This document shows positions 19,596 through 29,100 of a stretch of DNA of 64,000 nucleotides, one piece after another. Both the position numbers and the translations under genes were made by a program. The DNA comes from Flagellimonas amoyensis (GTDB lineage Bacteria; Bacteroidota; Bacteroidia; Flavobacteriales; Flavobacteriaceae). Under the pieces are notes generated by a model that saw only the letters and a list, made by a program, of their open reading frames with translations, was not told the DNA's origin and did no database searches. Positions within the stretch are counted from its first letter, which is position 1. Every line of letters begins with the position of its first letter. The DNA lies in assembly GCF_003058265.1 (NCBI RefSeq), contig NZ_QBUK01000011.1, positions 62,001 to 126,000 of the forward strand, read 5' to 3'.

Positions 19596-19631
19596 GGGCC
19601 GCATCAACACTGATGCGGCCCTTTTATTTTT
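19596..19631. terminator. Bidirectional terminator between convergent genes
   Basis: A perfect 11-bp stem (19596-19606 with 19611-19621) with loop ACAC is flanked by an A-run on the left and a T-run on the right, so it can end both the giant adhesin transcript and the opposing sugar dehydrogenase transcript. Confidence 0.93.
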
Positions 19632-19673
19632 TTGTCCATTGGGAATCCAACCAACTATTTCCCCGTAAAAATC

Positions 19674-20975
19674 TTAAAGGCCGATACGATAGATCACCGC
19701 ACCACCGCCATCGGTCAGGGCATAAAGTGCCCCATCGGCCCCGTCCAATATATCCCGGAAACGATGGCCCTCACCTTCCATCAAGCGTTCCTCGCCTACC
19801 ACCCTATCGTCTTCGATCACCAAACGCACAATGTGTTGCCCGCTCAAAGCGCCCAAAAATAAATTGTTGGTCCATTCAGGAATCGAGTTTCCCGAGTAAA
19901 AATCCATACCGCTTGGCGACACCACAGGATCCCAGTAGTAGATGGGCTGTTCCATACCATTTTGTTGTGTGATGCCCGAACCGATGGCCGAACCACTGTA
20001 TTCCAACCCATAGGAAATGGTGGGCCAGCCGTAGTCGGCCCCTGCCTCAATCAGGTTGACCTCGTCGCCTCCTCTGGGTCCCAACTCGGATTCCCAAAGC
20101 TCCCCAGTGACCGGATGCACTGCCAATCCCTGGACATTTCGATGTCCGTAGGAGTAGATTTCGGGCAGGACACCGTCTTCGTCAATGAAGGGATTTCCAC
20201 TTACGGGTGTACCATTTGTGGTTATTCGGAGTACCTTTCCCAAAGCGGCATCCAGTTCCTGTGCTTCCCCCCGGGTGACCGTACTTGACCTATCACCCGT
20301 ACTGACGAACAAGTTTCCATCTCCATCCCAAGCCAACCGAGATCCATAATGGGCCGTACTTTCAAACTCGGGGATGGCGGTATAGATCACTTCGGCATCC
20401 TCAATGGTGTCCTCACTATCCGATAACCTTCCTTTGGCTACTGCAGTTGCCGTGCCTCCTGCCCCATTTTGTGAAAAAGACCAGTAAACCATTCTGTTTT
20501 CCTGAAAATTTGGGTCCACTGCAACGTCCAAAAGACCACCTTGTCCCGAACTGTTGACCGCTAGGATTCCAGTAATGGGTGCACCCACAGTTCCCGAAGT
20601 CGACACCATCCGCATGGTACCTGCCTTTTCTGTCACCAGAATACGGCCATCCGGCAAGTGGGCCATCCCCCAGGGGTTGGACAGTCCCGAGGCAAAAACA
20701 GTGACCGTATATGTGGTCTCCGTAGTAACGCCATTGATCCTGGTCTGTCCTTCAAATGCGGGGGAGTAATCTGTATTGGGATCATTGGTTTCCACCGGGT
20801 CCAGCTGATCTTCCGGTTCTCCTGGGTCGTCATCGTTAGGGTCTTCAGGTTCGTTGGGATTGGGGTCCTCTGCCTCTGGGACCGGGGCTCCATTGTCCGA
20901 CCCACAAGAATATATCATGGTCACCAACGCAAGACAAAGGCCTATCAATACGATATGCTTCACTGAAAATTTCAT
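19674..20975 (-). CDS. PQQ-dependent sugar dehydrogenase-type beta-propeller lipoprotein
   Basis: 433 residues. A type II signal ends at the lipobox IYSC; the mature N terminus is CGSDNG followed by a ~45-residue Asp/Glu/Pro linker, fitting a surface or periplasmic anchor. The propeller matches the soluble aldose/glucose dehydrogenase family (GSDH): GLSNPWGMAHLPDGRILVTE, RLAWDGDGNLFVSTGDR, YGHRNVQGLAVHPVTGELW and GADYGWPTISYG are its signature blocks, including residues that line the PQQ pocket. In the family, sugars are oxidised in the periplasm with electrons passed on through PQQ; no PQQ synthesis genes are in view, so cofactor supply is unknown. It is a monocistronic gene convergent with the giant adhesin gene and separated from the operon upstream by about 230 bases. 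Confidence 0.9.
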   Translation of the reverse strand: MKFSVKHIVLIGLCLALVTMIYSCGSDNGAPVPEAEDPNPNEPEDPNDDDPGEPEDQLDPVETNDPNTDYSPAFEGQTRINGVTTETTYTVTVFASGLSNPWGMAHLPDGRILVTEKAGTMRMVSTSGTVGAPITGILAVNSSGQGGLLDVAVDPNFQENRMVYWSFSQNGAGGTATAVAKGRLSDSEDTIEDAEVIYTAIPEFESTAHYGSRLAWDGDGNLFVSTGDRSSTVTRGEAQELDAALGKVLRITTNGTPVSGNPFIDEDGVLPEIYSYGHRNVQGLAVHPVTGELWESELGPRGGDEVNLIEAGADYGWPTISYGLEYSGSAIGSGITQQNGMEQPIYYWDPVVSPSGMDFYSGNSIPEWTNNLFLGALSGQHIVRLVIEDDRVVGEERLMEGEGHRFRDILDGADGALYALTDGGGAVIYRIGL

Positions 20976-21052
20976 AGACTGCTGTTTTCAGTAAGTTACC
21001 AAACACTTATTGACCACAGCAATCATTTAACTTTTTTTAATAGGAATCTGTC

Positions 21053-21087
21053 TCACTTTCACACCATAAGTATCAAAAAGAAAGTGA
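21053..21087. repeat. 8-bp inverted repeat upstream of the sugar dehydrogenase gene
   Basis: TCACTTTC (21053-21060) and GAAAGTGA (21080-21087) with a 19-base loop lie about 80 bases upstream of the dehydrogenase start. With no T-run it is a poor terminator; it could be a regulator site. Chance is not excluded. Confidence 0.3.
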
Positions 21088-21202
21088 ATACCCTTTTAAG
21101 GGAGGTTTGGACCGTTTTTGTAGGTTTTGCTCTGGATTAGCTACCTAAGGTGAATATGATGCCAAAAATTGGTTCATGTTTTTGTCAAATATTCCAATTT
21201 TT

Positions 21203-22438
21203 CTAAAACCTTTTGATGTACCCTACCTTGATGGTGTATTGATCATCCTTGGAATCTGAAGTGAACTCGATGCGACCATAGGTCAGTTCGGAATACACCA
21301 CATTCGATTTTCCGAGAAGTTTCCGAAAACCTGCGGTAATGTTATTGGACCTGAGCCTTGAAGTGCTCTCGTAGAGTACATTGTTCGCGGAATTGTCCGG
21401 AGAAAACCCGGTACCTGCCCTGAGGAGCACATGATCATCGGGGCCACCAAAATAGTAACGTGCTTCCAAGGCATACGAATCGGCCACTCCATTATCCGAT
21501 GGGGTGATATAGGCCCTGGCATTGAACCAATAATTTTTGTAGTATTTCCCCAATCCAAAGGTATAGATCCAGCTATCATCGGTGAATTGAAGGTACCTCA
21601 AGCCTGCATCCAACTCAAATGCGGCAGGGAGGTTGGCATAAAGCGAAAAACCAGCCCTGTATTCTGGAAACACGCCCTTATCGTTTGAAATTCCGGCATT
21701 CATGTAGGCGTAAAAGGTATTGGACAATCGGGGGTAGAAATCCAATTCAAATTGGCTGCTCCCCATCCCGAAGCGATTGCCATAGCTGAGCCTTCCGATC
21801 AGCGGACCAATATTCGTCTGGTGTTGGTAGTTTAGACTTGCAATATGCCATGGTTCATTGAACTGTTCCTTGAAATGGACAAAACTGTAGTCCACACCCA
21901 CTTCATTGCGATAGGTTCCCGTCCCCATATTTTGGAGCAAGGACCGCACCACCGTGGATTTTGGATGGTGCTTTAAGGCATCGGTCAAGGTTGCACTGGC
22001 TCTTTGGTTCTCCTTCAACTCCATCAATATCTTGGCCTTAAGGACCCATAAACTCTCGGAATCCACATTCGTTTCAAGTCCCTTGTCCACTATTTCAAGG
22101 GCCTTCGAAGGCTTTTTGTCCCAAAATACCAAACTCCCGTAGGCCAACGCGGCATCGTCATAGGTGGGGTTGTCCCCAAAAGTGGTCTTCAGGATGGTCC
22201 TTGCTTTTTCGGTTTGCTGGTCCCATGTGTAGAGCCTGCCCAAAAAAATCTGGTAATCCACATTCTCCGGTGCTTTTTGGTTCGCCAATACCATCAGTTC
22301 AATGGCCTTTTTATAGGCCTTGTGATCAAACGCCTCTGCCCTGGCCCTTGAATACAGTTCTTCCGCTGGCTGATTTTCTTGGGACCATGCGCATAAATGC
22401 ATGAACAGTAACCCATACAACCACAACTGTTTTTTCAT
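21203..22438 (-). CDS. YaiO-like TPR plus outer-membrane beta-barrel protein
   Basis: About 411 residues from MKKQLW (22438), which gives a clean signal peptide ending CAWSQ; an ATG at 22483, only 4 bases after the upstream stop, is possible. Residues ~20-165 are TPR-like helices (AIELMVLANQKAPENVDYQIFLGRLY, KALEIVDKGL, ASATLTDALKHHP). The rest alternates aromatic beta-strands (VGVDYSFVHF, ASLNYQHQT, QFELDFYPRL, YALEARYYFGG) and ends with YIKRF, an outer-membrane barrel closing with an aromatic residue. This matches the YaiO family, whose E. coli gene lies near a GT2-type gene. TPR plus barrel next to a processive GT2 recalls PgaA and AlgK/AlgE, so it is probably the export pore for the polymer made by the preceding gene. 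Confidence 0.85.
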   Translation of the reverse strand: MKKQLWLYGLLFMHLCAWSQENQPAEELYSRARAEAFDHKAYKKAIELMVLANQKAPENVDYQIFLGRLYTWDQQTEKARTILKTTFGDNPTYDDAALAYGSLVFWDKKPSKALEIVDKGLETNVDSESLWVLKAKILMELKENQRASATLTDALKHHPKSTVVRSLLQNMGTGTYRNEVGVDYSFVHFKEQFNEPWHIASLNYQHQTNIGPLIGRLSYGNRFGMGSSQFELDFYPRLSNTFYAYMNAGISNDKGVFPEYRAGFSLYANLPAAFELDAGLRYLQFTDDSWIYTFGLGKYYKNYWFNARAYITPSDNGVADSYALEARYYFGGPDDHVLLRAGTGFSPDNSANNVLYESTSRLRSNNITAGFRKLLGKSNVVYSELTYGRIEFTSDSKDDQYTIKVGYIKRF

Positions 22439-22487
22439 GAGATGACCCATCTTCACAAAAAATAAACTTGTTCCATTCATCATACCG

Positions 22488-23933
22488 CTATTGTTTGACC
22501 ACTACTTTATCACCGACCTTGCCCAATCCTGTCCTGCTCATGGTCCCCCAATTATTTTTTCCCCGCATCAGGTCAATATTTCCCTTCAGGGCGGACCAAA
22601 GAATAAAAGGATGGTAAAAAATGGGCTCCAGCAATGCGGTCAGGACCAGCTTGTAGGTGTATTTTGTCTTTTTATATTGTTGGAAGGAATATTCCTCGAA
22701 GAAAAGTGCCGTTACCGAATAGAGTACGGCAAAAGTGTAGGCCACCAGGGAAAACCCGAGTACAAAGATCCAGTTGACCTGCCCCAGGACCATCAACAGT
22801 ATGAAGAAAAGTATACCAAGGAACTCAATGATAGGGGCCAACCACTCAAAAAACAACCAATATGGAGTGCTCAACATACCCAACACTCCATATTTCGGGT
22901 TGGCGATCATTCCCCTATGCATCCAAAGGGTTTCGGCGGTACCACGTGTCCATCTGTTGCGTTGCCTGTGCAAAATGGTCCAATTGGGAGGAACCTCCGT
23001 CCAGCAGAGCGGGTCCGGGATAAAGCCAACCGCGTAGTCCACTTTTTTTCTTCGCATGAGTCGCCTCATACGCACCAAGAGTTCCATATCCTCCCCCACC
23101 GTTTTGGTGTTGTACCCTCCTGCCTCTATCACGGTTTCCTTATCGAACATCCCAAAGGCACCGGATATCAACAGCAGACCATCAACCCGTGACCAGGCCA
23201 TCCTTCCCATCAGAAAGGCCCTGAAATATTCGATGATCTGTGCCCGGACAATAAATTTCTCGGGCAACTTTACCTCGATGATCTTTCCGTCCTCAATGGT
23301 ACACGAATTGGCAATCCTAATGATGCCCCCTGAGGCAATGACCTTTTTCTCATTGTTCAAAAAAGGTTTGATCAATTTCAGCAGGGCATCGCTTTCCAGC
23401 ACACAATCCACATCGATGCAGCACACGATATCATGCTTGGAAACATTGATCCCCACATTGAGGGCGTCTGCCTTGCCACCGTTCTCCTTGTCCACCACTC
23501 GTAGGTTCTTGAAAGACTTGTAGGTGGAACGATATACTTTTCTGATGGGTTTGGAGGGCAAGATGTCCGCATAAACGGAATCGTCCTCCACCAAATGAAA
23601 GCTTTCTATCAGTTTCGTGATGGTACCGTCCTTACTGCCATCATTGATGACCACGATCTCGCAAGACGGATAGTTCACGGTGAGCAGCGACCTGACGTTT
23701 TCCACAATGTTGGCCTCTTCGTTATAAGCGGGCGCCAATATGGATATGGAGGGCAGGCTGGTGGACTGCAAAAGGGAAATCTCATCCCTTAAACCGTTGC
23801 TACGTTTATATTCCCTGATTTCCAAGAACGAGACCACCGCCGAAAAAATATATCCGGCGCACACAATGGCCCCATAGGCCAGGAACAGCCAGCTTATAAT
23901 TTCTGTGATATGGTTCAGGGACACGGTTTCCAT
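22488..23933 (-). CDS. Processive GT2 glycosyltransferase (PgaC/hyaluronan-synthase-like)
   Basis: 481 residues: one N-terminal transmembrane helix (~12-37), a GT-A domain (~60-330) and several C-terminal transmembrane helices. Family 2 catalytic elements are visible: APAYNEE and VINDGS (UDP-sugar binding), DVD at 174-176, GED at 280-282 and QRNRW with Q324, R327 and W328, the QxxRW signature of processive beta-polysaccharide synthases. It should polymerise a UDP-sugar and push the chain across the inner membrane. No PilZ domain is seen. It starts 4 bases after the HEAT-repeat gene ends and leads into the YaiO-like gene, so the three form synthase, accessory and exporter. The sugar (GlcNAc, glucose or other) is not determined. 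Confidence 0.9.
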   Translation of the reverse strand: METVSLNHITEIISWLFLAYGAIVCAGYIFSAVVSFLEIREYKRSNGLRDEISLLQSTSLPSISILAPAYNEEANIVENVRSLLTVNYPSCEIVVINDGSKDGTITKLIESFHLVEDDSVYADILPSKPIRKVYRSTYKSFKNLRVVDKENGGKADALNVGINVSKHDIVCCIDVDCVLESDALLKLIKPFLNNEKKVIASGGIIRIANSCTIEDGKIIEVKLPEKFIVRAQIIEYFRAFLMGRMAWSRVDGLLLISGAFGMFDKETVIEAGGYNTKTVGEDMELLVRMRRLMRRKKVDYAVGFIPDPLCWTEVPPNWTILHRQRNRWTRGTAETLWMHRGMIANPKYGVLGMLSTPYWLFFEWLAPIIEFLGILFFILLMVLGQVNWIFVLGFSLVAYTFAVLYSVTALFFEEYSFQQYKKTKYTYKLVLTALLEPIFYHPFILWSALKGNIDLMRGKNNWGTMSRTGLGKVGDKVVVKQ

Positions 23934-23937
23934 GGGA

Positions 23938-24954
23938 TCAGGATTCTAGAGTGGGTTGCATCCTTTTTTCGGCCCTTAGGTACATGAGGTTGGTTTGCCA
24001 TTCTTCCTTTATGGACAAAGCTGGCCTGAGTCCACGTAGCAATTCCAGGTCGCCATGGGTTTCCACTGTTTTGATGATTTCCTTTTTTACCAAGCGACTT
24101 TCGGTCAAAAACCTTGGGACCACCACATCCAACAATCCCTCAAAATGGAGTTTTCGGAGTGACTTGATGGCCTCGGCCCTGACCCGCTCATCCTGATGGT
24201 CCAGAAAAGGGACCAACCGTTCCATATGCTCATATTGATCAAACTGTTGGATCATACGAATGGAAAAGACCAATACGGTGTTCAACTGATGGTCCAGCCA
24301 TTTGGAAAAATCGGGGACCGGTCCTTGGTACACAAACTTCAAACAATCTTCCAACTGGATCAATTCCCAAAGGGTGAGTTCTTTCTTTAGTTTGCCAAAG
24401 AATCCCAGCGGATTTTTATCGGCTGTTTTTATATAATAATAAATGGCCTGGGCACGAACCGTTTCATGCTTATCGTTCAGGTAAAGGGCCACCGTCTTGG
24501 CTTTTTTGACCTGTAGTTCGGACAACACATAAATGGCCTTTGCCTTGTCATACCACTTTCCATCGGTCAGTGAACTGATCGTGAATTCATCAAGACCCAG
24601 ATCGTGGAACAGGTTTTTAAGGATTTCGGAGGATTCGCCTTTGAGGTTCTCGTTATAGACCAAAATTTCCCGGATGGCCACTTTTTTTTGCAATGGAGTG
24701 ACCAGATGGGAAGCCTTGAAACGCTGCGTCTCCTTGGCCAGATCAAAAGTATCGTCAAATAGACCATTGTTCAGAAATGTATCTATTTGGTCCCAATAGT
24801 GTCGCTTGTTCCGTTCCCTTCTGTTCTTATATACCCGAAGAAAGACCAACGATAGTATGGTGATGGCCACCAGAAAAAAAAACAGGATGGCAAAGAATGC
24901 ATTTACCTTCAAGGGCCAAGGCCAATCCTGTACTATGTTATCAATAAAAGACAA
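23938..24954 (-). CDS. Membrane-anchored HEAT-repeat protein of the polysaccharide operon
   Basis: 338 residues. One transmembrane helix (~16-39, VNAFFAILFFFLVAITILS) follows a short N terminus; a basic stretch RVYKNRRERNKRH marks the cytoplasmic side. The remaining ~290 residues are alpha-helical with HEAT/PBS-lyase-like units, for example YVLSELQVKKAKTVALYLND, ETVRAQAIYYYIKTAD and DHQDERVRAEAIKSLRKLHF. No catalytic motif is recognised. The start codon directly abuts the stop of the receiver gene and the stop is 4 bases before the synthase, so translation is probably coupled. HEAT repeats bind proteins; the position suggests a cytoplasmic adaptor between the receiver and the synthase. That role is inference. 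Confidence 0.75.
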   Translation of the reverse strand: MSFIDNIVQDWPWPLKVNAFFAILFFFLVAITILSLVFLRVYKNRRERNKRHYWDQIDTFLNNGLFDDTFDLAKETQRFKASHLVTPLQKKVAIREILVYNENLKGESSEILKNLFHDLGLDEFTISSLTDGKWYDKAKAIYVLSELQVKKAKTVALYLNDKHETVRAQAIYYYIKTADKNPLGFFGKLKKELTLWELIQLEDCLKFVYQGPVPDFSKWLDHQLNTVLVFSIRMIQQFDQYEHMERLVPFLDHQDERVRAEAIKSLRKLHFEGLLDVVVPRFLTESRLVKKEIIKTVETHGDLELLRGLRPALSIKEEWQTNLMYLRAEKRMQPTLES

Positions 24955-25323
24955 TCAATAACTTTCTATGGTTCGTTTTACGCGCAAAGACAATTCATTG
25001 GGACTGAACGGTTTTGTGATAAAATCGTTGACACCCATCATGAAGGCATCCGTGATGACCTCTTCCTGGTTGGAGGTGGACAATACAATTATGGGCATAT
25101 CGGGGATATGGTTCCGGATGTGTTCTATCAACTCGGTGCCGGTTATGAAGGGCAACATCAAATCCGTGATCACCAATCGGATGGACTTGTCCTCCTTTAG
25201 GATATCCAGGGCTTTTCTGCCATCTTCGGCCACAACCACATCATAGCCATCTTTTGTCAGTTTAAATTCCAGTGATTTTACTACCATTGGGTTGTCCTCA
25301 ATGATCAAAATCTTCTTTTTCAT
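24955..25323 (-). CDS. Stand-alone response regulator receiver domain (CheY-like)
   Basis: 122 residues, the length of one receiver domain and nothing more. The acidic pocket (E9, D10), phospho-accepting Asp54 in VITDLMLP, Thr83 region LSTSN and Lys104 in TKPFSP are all present, so phosphorylation should work. With no output domain it must act by binding another protein or by passing phosphate on. Its first 26 bases overlap the end of the Hpt gene and its end touches the HEAT-repeat gene, placing it in the middle of a phosphorelay/polysaccharide operon. Confidence 0.93.
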   Translation of the reverse strand: MKKKILIIEDNPMVVKSLEFKLTKDGYDVVVAEDGRKALDILKEDKSIRLVITDLMLPFITGTELIEHIRNHIPDMPIIVLSTSNQEEVITDAFMMGVNDFITKPFSPNELSLRVKRTIESY

Positions 25324-26029
25324 AGTGTTTCAATTTGGGGAACTGTTTCTCTATCTCTTTGATTATCAATTTATACTCATTTTTTACCACTTGCGACAAT
25401 TCAGGGATGTCGGCATCCTTGGCTTCATAGCAAATGGTTTGGCAAACGGATTTTCCCTTCTCATTCCCAAGCATGGCAAACGATGGCTTTACATTGTGTG
25501 CAATCTGCCGCACCTCCTCAAAATCCGACATCAAAATGGCCTTATCCAACTCATTCATCTTAACGGCCAGGGTATCCCGAAACAATTGGATGGTTTCTTC
25601 CAAAAAATCCTGGTCATTGTTGGACAGCTCGTTCAAATAATCCAGAGAGAACAACTTCTCCTCTACAGTATCGTTGGCATGGTGCAAGGACAATGAAAGT
25701 TGGTCCAATTTTGCCCCATCGATAGGGTGGTTCACCCTGGTATAGTTTTCGTAAGTGCCCTCTTCATGGCTCCCATTTCCCACAATGACCATGGGATATA
25801 CCTTTTGCAGTTCATGGAATACATAATCCATCAGCTTGAAGGGATCCAAAGGAGCTATGTTCTCCTCCATCACTACCAGATTGTAAGAGGAAGCCTTTAA
25901 CCGCTGAAGAGCGGAAAAGCTATCAGAACAATACTCCACATGACAATCATGGGTGATTTCATGGTTGGCAAATGTCTCCAAAAGTGCCTTATCCAGGCCA
26001 ACGAACAAAACCTTATTTTGAGCGTCCAT
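25298..26029 (-). CDS. Pseudo-receiver plus Hpt phosphotransfer protein
   Basis: About 243 residues from MDAQNKVLF (26029); starts at 26062 (ATG) or 26071 (TTG) would add 11-14 residues before the first beta-strand. Residues ~5-110 look like a receiver fold (NKVLFVGLDKALLETF, YNLVVMEENIAP, YPMVIVGN), but Glu56 occupies the phospho-Asp place and NHPID replaces the conserved K-P, so it is degenerate. Residues ~125-230 form a four-helix Hpt domain with the phospho-His in RQIAHNVKPSFAMLG (His178). It should relay phosphate between the hybrid kinase upstream and the lone receiver downstream, with which it overlaps by 26 bases. Confidence 0.85.
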   Translation of the reverse strand: MDAQNKVLFVGLDKALLETFANHEITHDCHVEYCSDSFSALQRLKASSYNLVVMEENIAPLDPFKLMDYVFHELQKVYPMVIVGNGSHEEGTYENYTRVNHPIDGAKLDQLSLSLHHANDTVEEKLFSLDYLNELSNNDQDFLEETIQLFRDTLAVKMNELDKAILMSDFEEVRQIAHNVKPSFAMLGNEKGKSVCQTICYEAKDADIPELSQVVKNEYKLIIKEIEKQFPKLKHYEKEDFDH

Positions 26030-26108
26030 CGTTAAAGTCGGTTTACCTACTTTAAACAGCATTTGGAGCAATTAATTGTATGAAAGTCCTACAATTTGTA
26101 CTATTTTT

Positions 26109-29100
26109 CTACAGCAGTAGTTTTTCCAATACGCCTTTCAGCGTTTCATACACCACGGGCTTAGTCACATAGTCGTCCATTCCCTGTTCCAGGCATTTTT
26201 CCCTTTCCCCTTTTATGCCCCTGGCCGTGAGTGCGACAATGGGCACATGGGCGTTTTCCTTCTCCAGTTCCCTGATCTTGCTGGTGGCATCGAATCCGCT
26301 CATAATGGGCATTTGAATGTCCATGAATATGACATCGAAACTGTTCTGCCGGAACTGTTCCACGGCTTCGGCACCATCATGCGCTTCCACGATCTTGGAC
26401 TTGGGAACTATTTTTTGAAGCAATGTCCGAGCCAGAAAACGGTTGACCGGATTATCCTCTGCAACGAGTATTGTAGGTTCGGTCTGTTCCAGTTTTTTGT
26501 CTTCGGGTTCCTCTACCGTTCCGCTCACTTTGGTCCCATTTCCAATTGGGCTTCCCACCTTCAGCAAGGTGGACTGTAGATCTCTCAACATGATGGGTTT
26601 GGATAGGTTGAACCGCACCCCATATTTTTCACAGGCCATTTTTATGGATTCATCTTCAATGGAACTGTGCAATAGCATAATGGGAAGCTCGTCCATGGTC
26701 ATCCCAAACTTTTCCCGAACGTGCTGTATCACTTCCACCCCATTGAGGTAGGGCATATTAAAATCCAGGACCATCAAATCAAACTTGGCACCCTTCTCCA
26801 ATATTTCCAATGCTTCAATACCATGTACGGCCAATGTTGACTCTATCTGGGATAGTTTCAACATATCCCTTAGAATGACCCTGTTGTTCTCATTATCATC
26901 GACCACCAGTACGCTTTTTACCATCAATCGGGTCGGTTCCTCCGTCAGAATGGGGTCCTCTTCTGTCTCCAGTTCCACAGCAAAGGAAAAGGTACTCCCC
27001 TGCTGGAGCTTACTTTCCACTTCCAATCCGCTTCCCATAAAATTGAGCAAACGGTTGCTGATGGTCAACCCCAGTCCTGTACCCCCAAATTTTCGGGTCG
27101 TGGAGGCATCTTCCTGATCAAAGGCCTTGAATATTTTGTCCAGATTGTGTTCGGCAATACCAATACCCGTATCCCTAATGGAGAAGAGAAATTTCTTCTT
27201 TTTTCCTTCTTGAAATTGTTCAGGTGCATATCGGACCTTGAGTTCCACTTCCCCCTCCTTGGTGAACTTAACGGCATTCCCCAACAAATTGGTGAGGATC
27301 TGCCTCAATCGGACCGGATCGGTATACACATAGCGATCTATCTCCGGGGATACATCCAATAGGATTTCCAGCCCCTTGGCATGCGCTTGGTGCTTTACGA
27401 TATCCATGGTTTGGTCACAGATTTCGAGCAGATCTACCTTTTCAATGCTCAGTTCCAGTTTTCCTGCTTCGATCTTGGAGAAATCAAGAACATCGTTTAT
27501 GATGTCCAGGAGATGGTTTGCCGAATTATAGACGGTGTGCATGTATTCCCGTTGGCTATCGGAGAGTTCCGTCCTCATCAATAGGTCCGTAAATCCGATG
27601 ACCCCGTTCAAAGGCGTTCGTATTTCGTGGCTCATGTTGGCCAAAAATTCCGATTTTGACCTACTTGCTGCCTCAGCCTTCTGTTTCTCTTTGATCAAGG
27701 AGGACTCGATCTTCTTCATTCTGGTAATGTCCTGGAATATCCCATAGACTTTGCCATCGGTCTTGGCCCCTTTGGTACGACCAATGATCCTCACCCATTT
27801 TTCGTTGGATAGTGCCGTGGTCAACTTCAATTCCATATCAAAAGGCTGCGATTTCTTCAAGGAATCGTTGATGGCCTTCCATAGCCTGTCGGAGTCTTCT
27901 TTTTGATAGAAGGACAGCATGCCTTCCATACTGGGTTCGCGATCTTCGGGGACCTCATAAATGGCTTTTGTGATTGTGCTACAGGCCATGACATCGCGTT
28001 TGATATCGTATTCCCAACTTCCGATCTTTGCAATTTCGTTGGAGCGATCCAGCATATCCTGTAAGCGAAGGCGCTCCATGATATTTTCTTTGAACTGGGT
28101 AATGTTGGCCGTGAACATGAGCAGGCCGCCCACTTGGTCTGCATGTTTGTACCAGGGTTTCACCTCCCAGGTTATCCATTGCCTAGACCCGTCCGCTCTG
28201 TCAAATACGGCTTCATCACAGATATTGACCCCACCATTGAGGCATTCTTGGTGGATTTTTTTCCAATCGTCGCCAATTTCAGGAAAGACCTCATAATGAG
28301 ATTTACCGATAACGCTATCCGTGATATGGTAGTCTTCGAGCCATTTTTTGGATGCTGCCATGTACACCATATTGGTATCGAACATGGCAATGGCCGTGGG
28401 TGCCTCGTCAATGAACAACTTGTTCTGTTCAGTGCTTGCCTCAAGGGCCAATTGGTAATTTTTCTGTTCGGTGATGTCCCAATTGGTACCCAACATGCGC
28501 ACCACTTCCCCTTCGTCATTCAAATGCACGGAACCTTTACCGCGAATATATCGGATGGAACCATTTGGCCATACAATCCTAAAATCACCTTCAAAGGGGA
28601 TTTTATGGGCTACGGAAGCCTGCAACAGTTCTACCACCCAGCCTATATCGTCCTGGTGGACATATTTGGTCCATAGGGAAAACTTGATGCTTTCCTGTTC
28701 CTTGTTCAGTCCATAGATGCTGTACATGGTATCGTCCCAGACTATGGAACCATCCTTCACATCATAGTCCCATATCCCGATAATGGAAGCGTCCAAGGCA
28801 GCCAATACCTTTTCATTGGCCGTTTTAAAGTTTTTCTCGGCATCTATCCTTCGGGAAATGTCCCTAAAGGCCACAATGGTGTTATGTCCTTTTTGGGTCG
28901 CGATGGAATTGAGTGTCATTTCCACTGGCACCTTTTTACCATTGGCCCTAAGGAAATCTGTTTCTATAATCGAAGTGATATTGGCATCCGGTCTCTCCTT
29001 TTCCAGGTCCAACTCCAAGTCCATTTCCAAGTCCCATTCATCATAGGGATGTGCTTCTTTGAACTCGATGATATGCTTTTCGTGTATTTCAACAAAATCC

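Noticed and set aside
22491-23192. A 233-codon plus-strand frame opposite the GT2 gene
   Set aside because: It is antisense to a gene with clear catalytic motifs and shows no recognisable domain or start signal.
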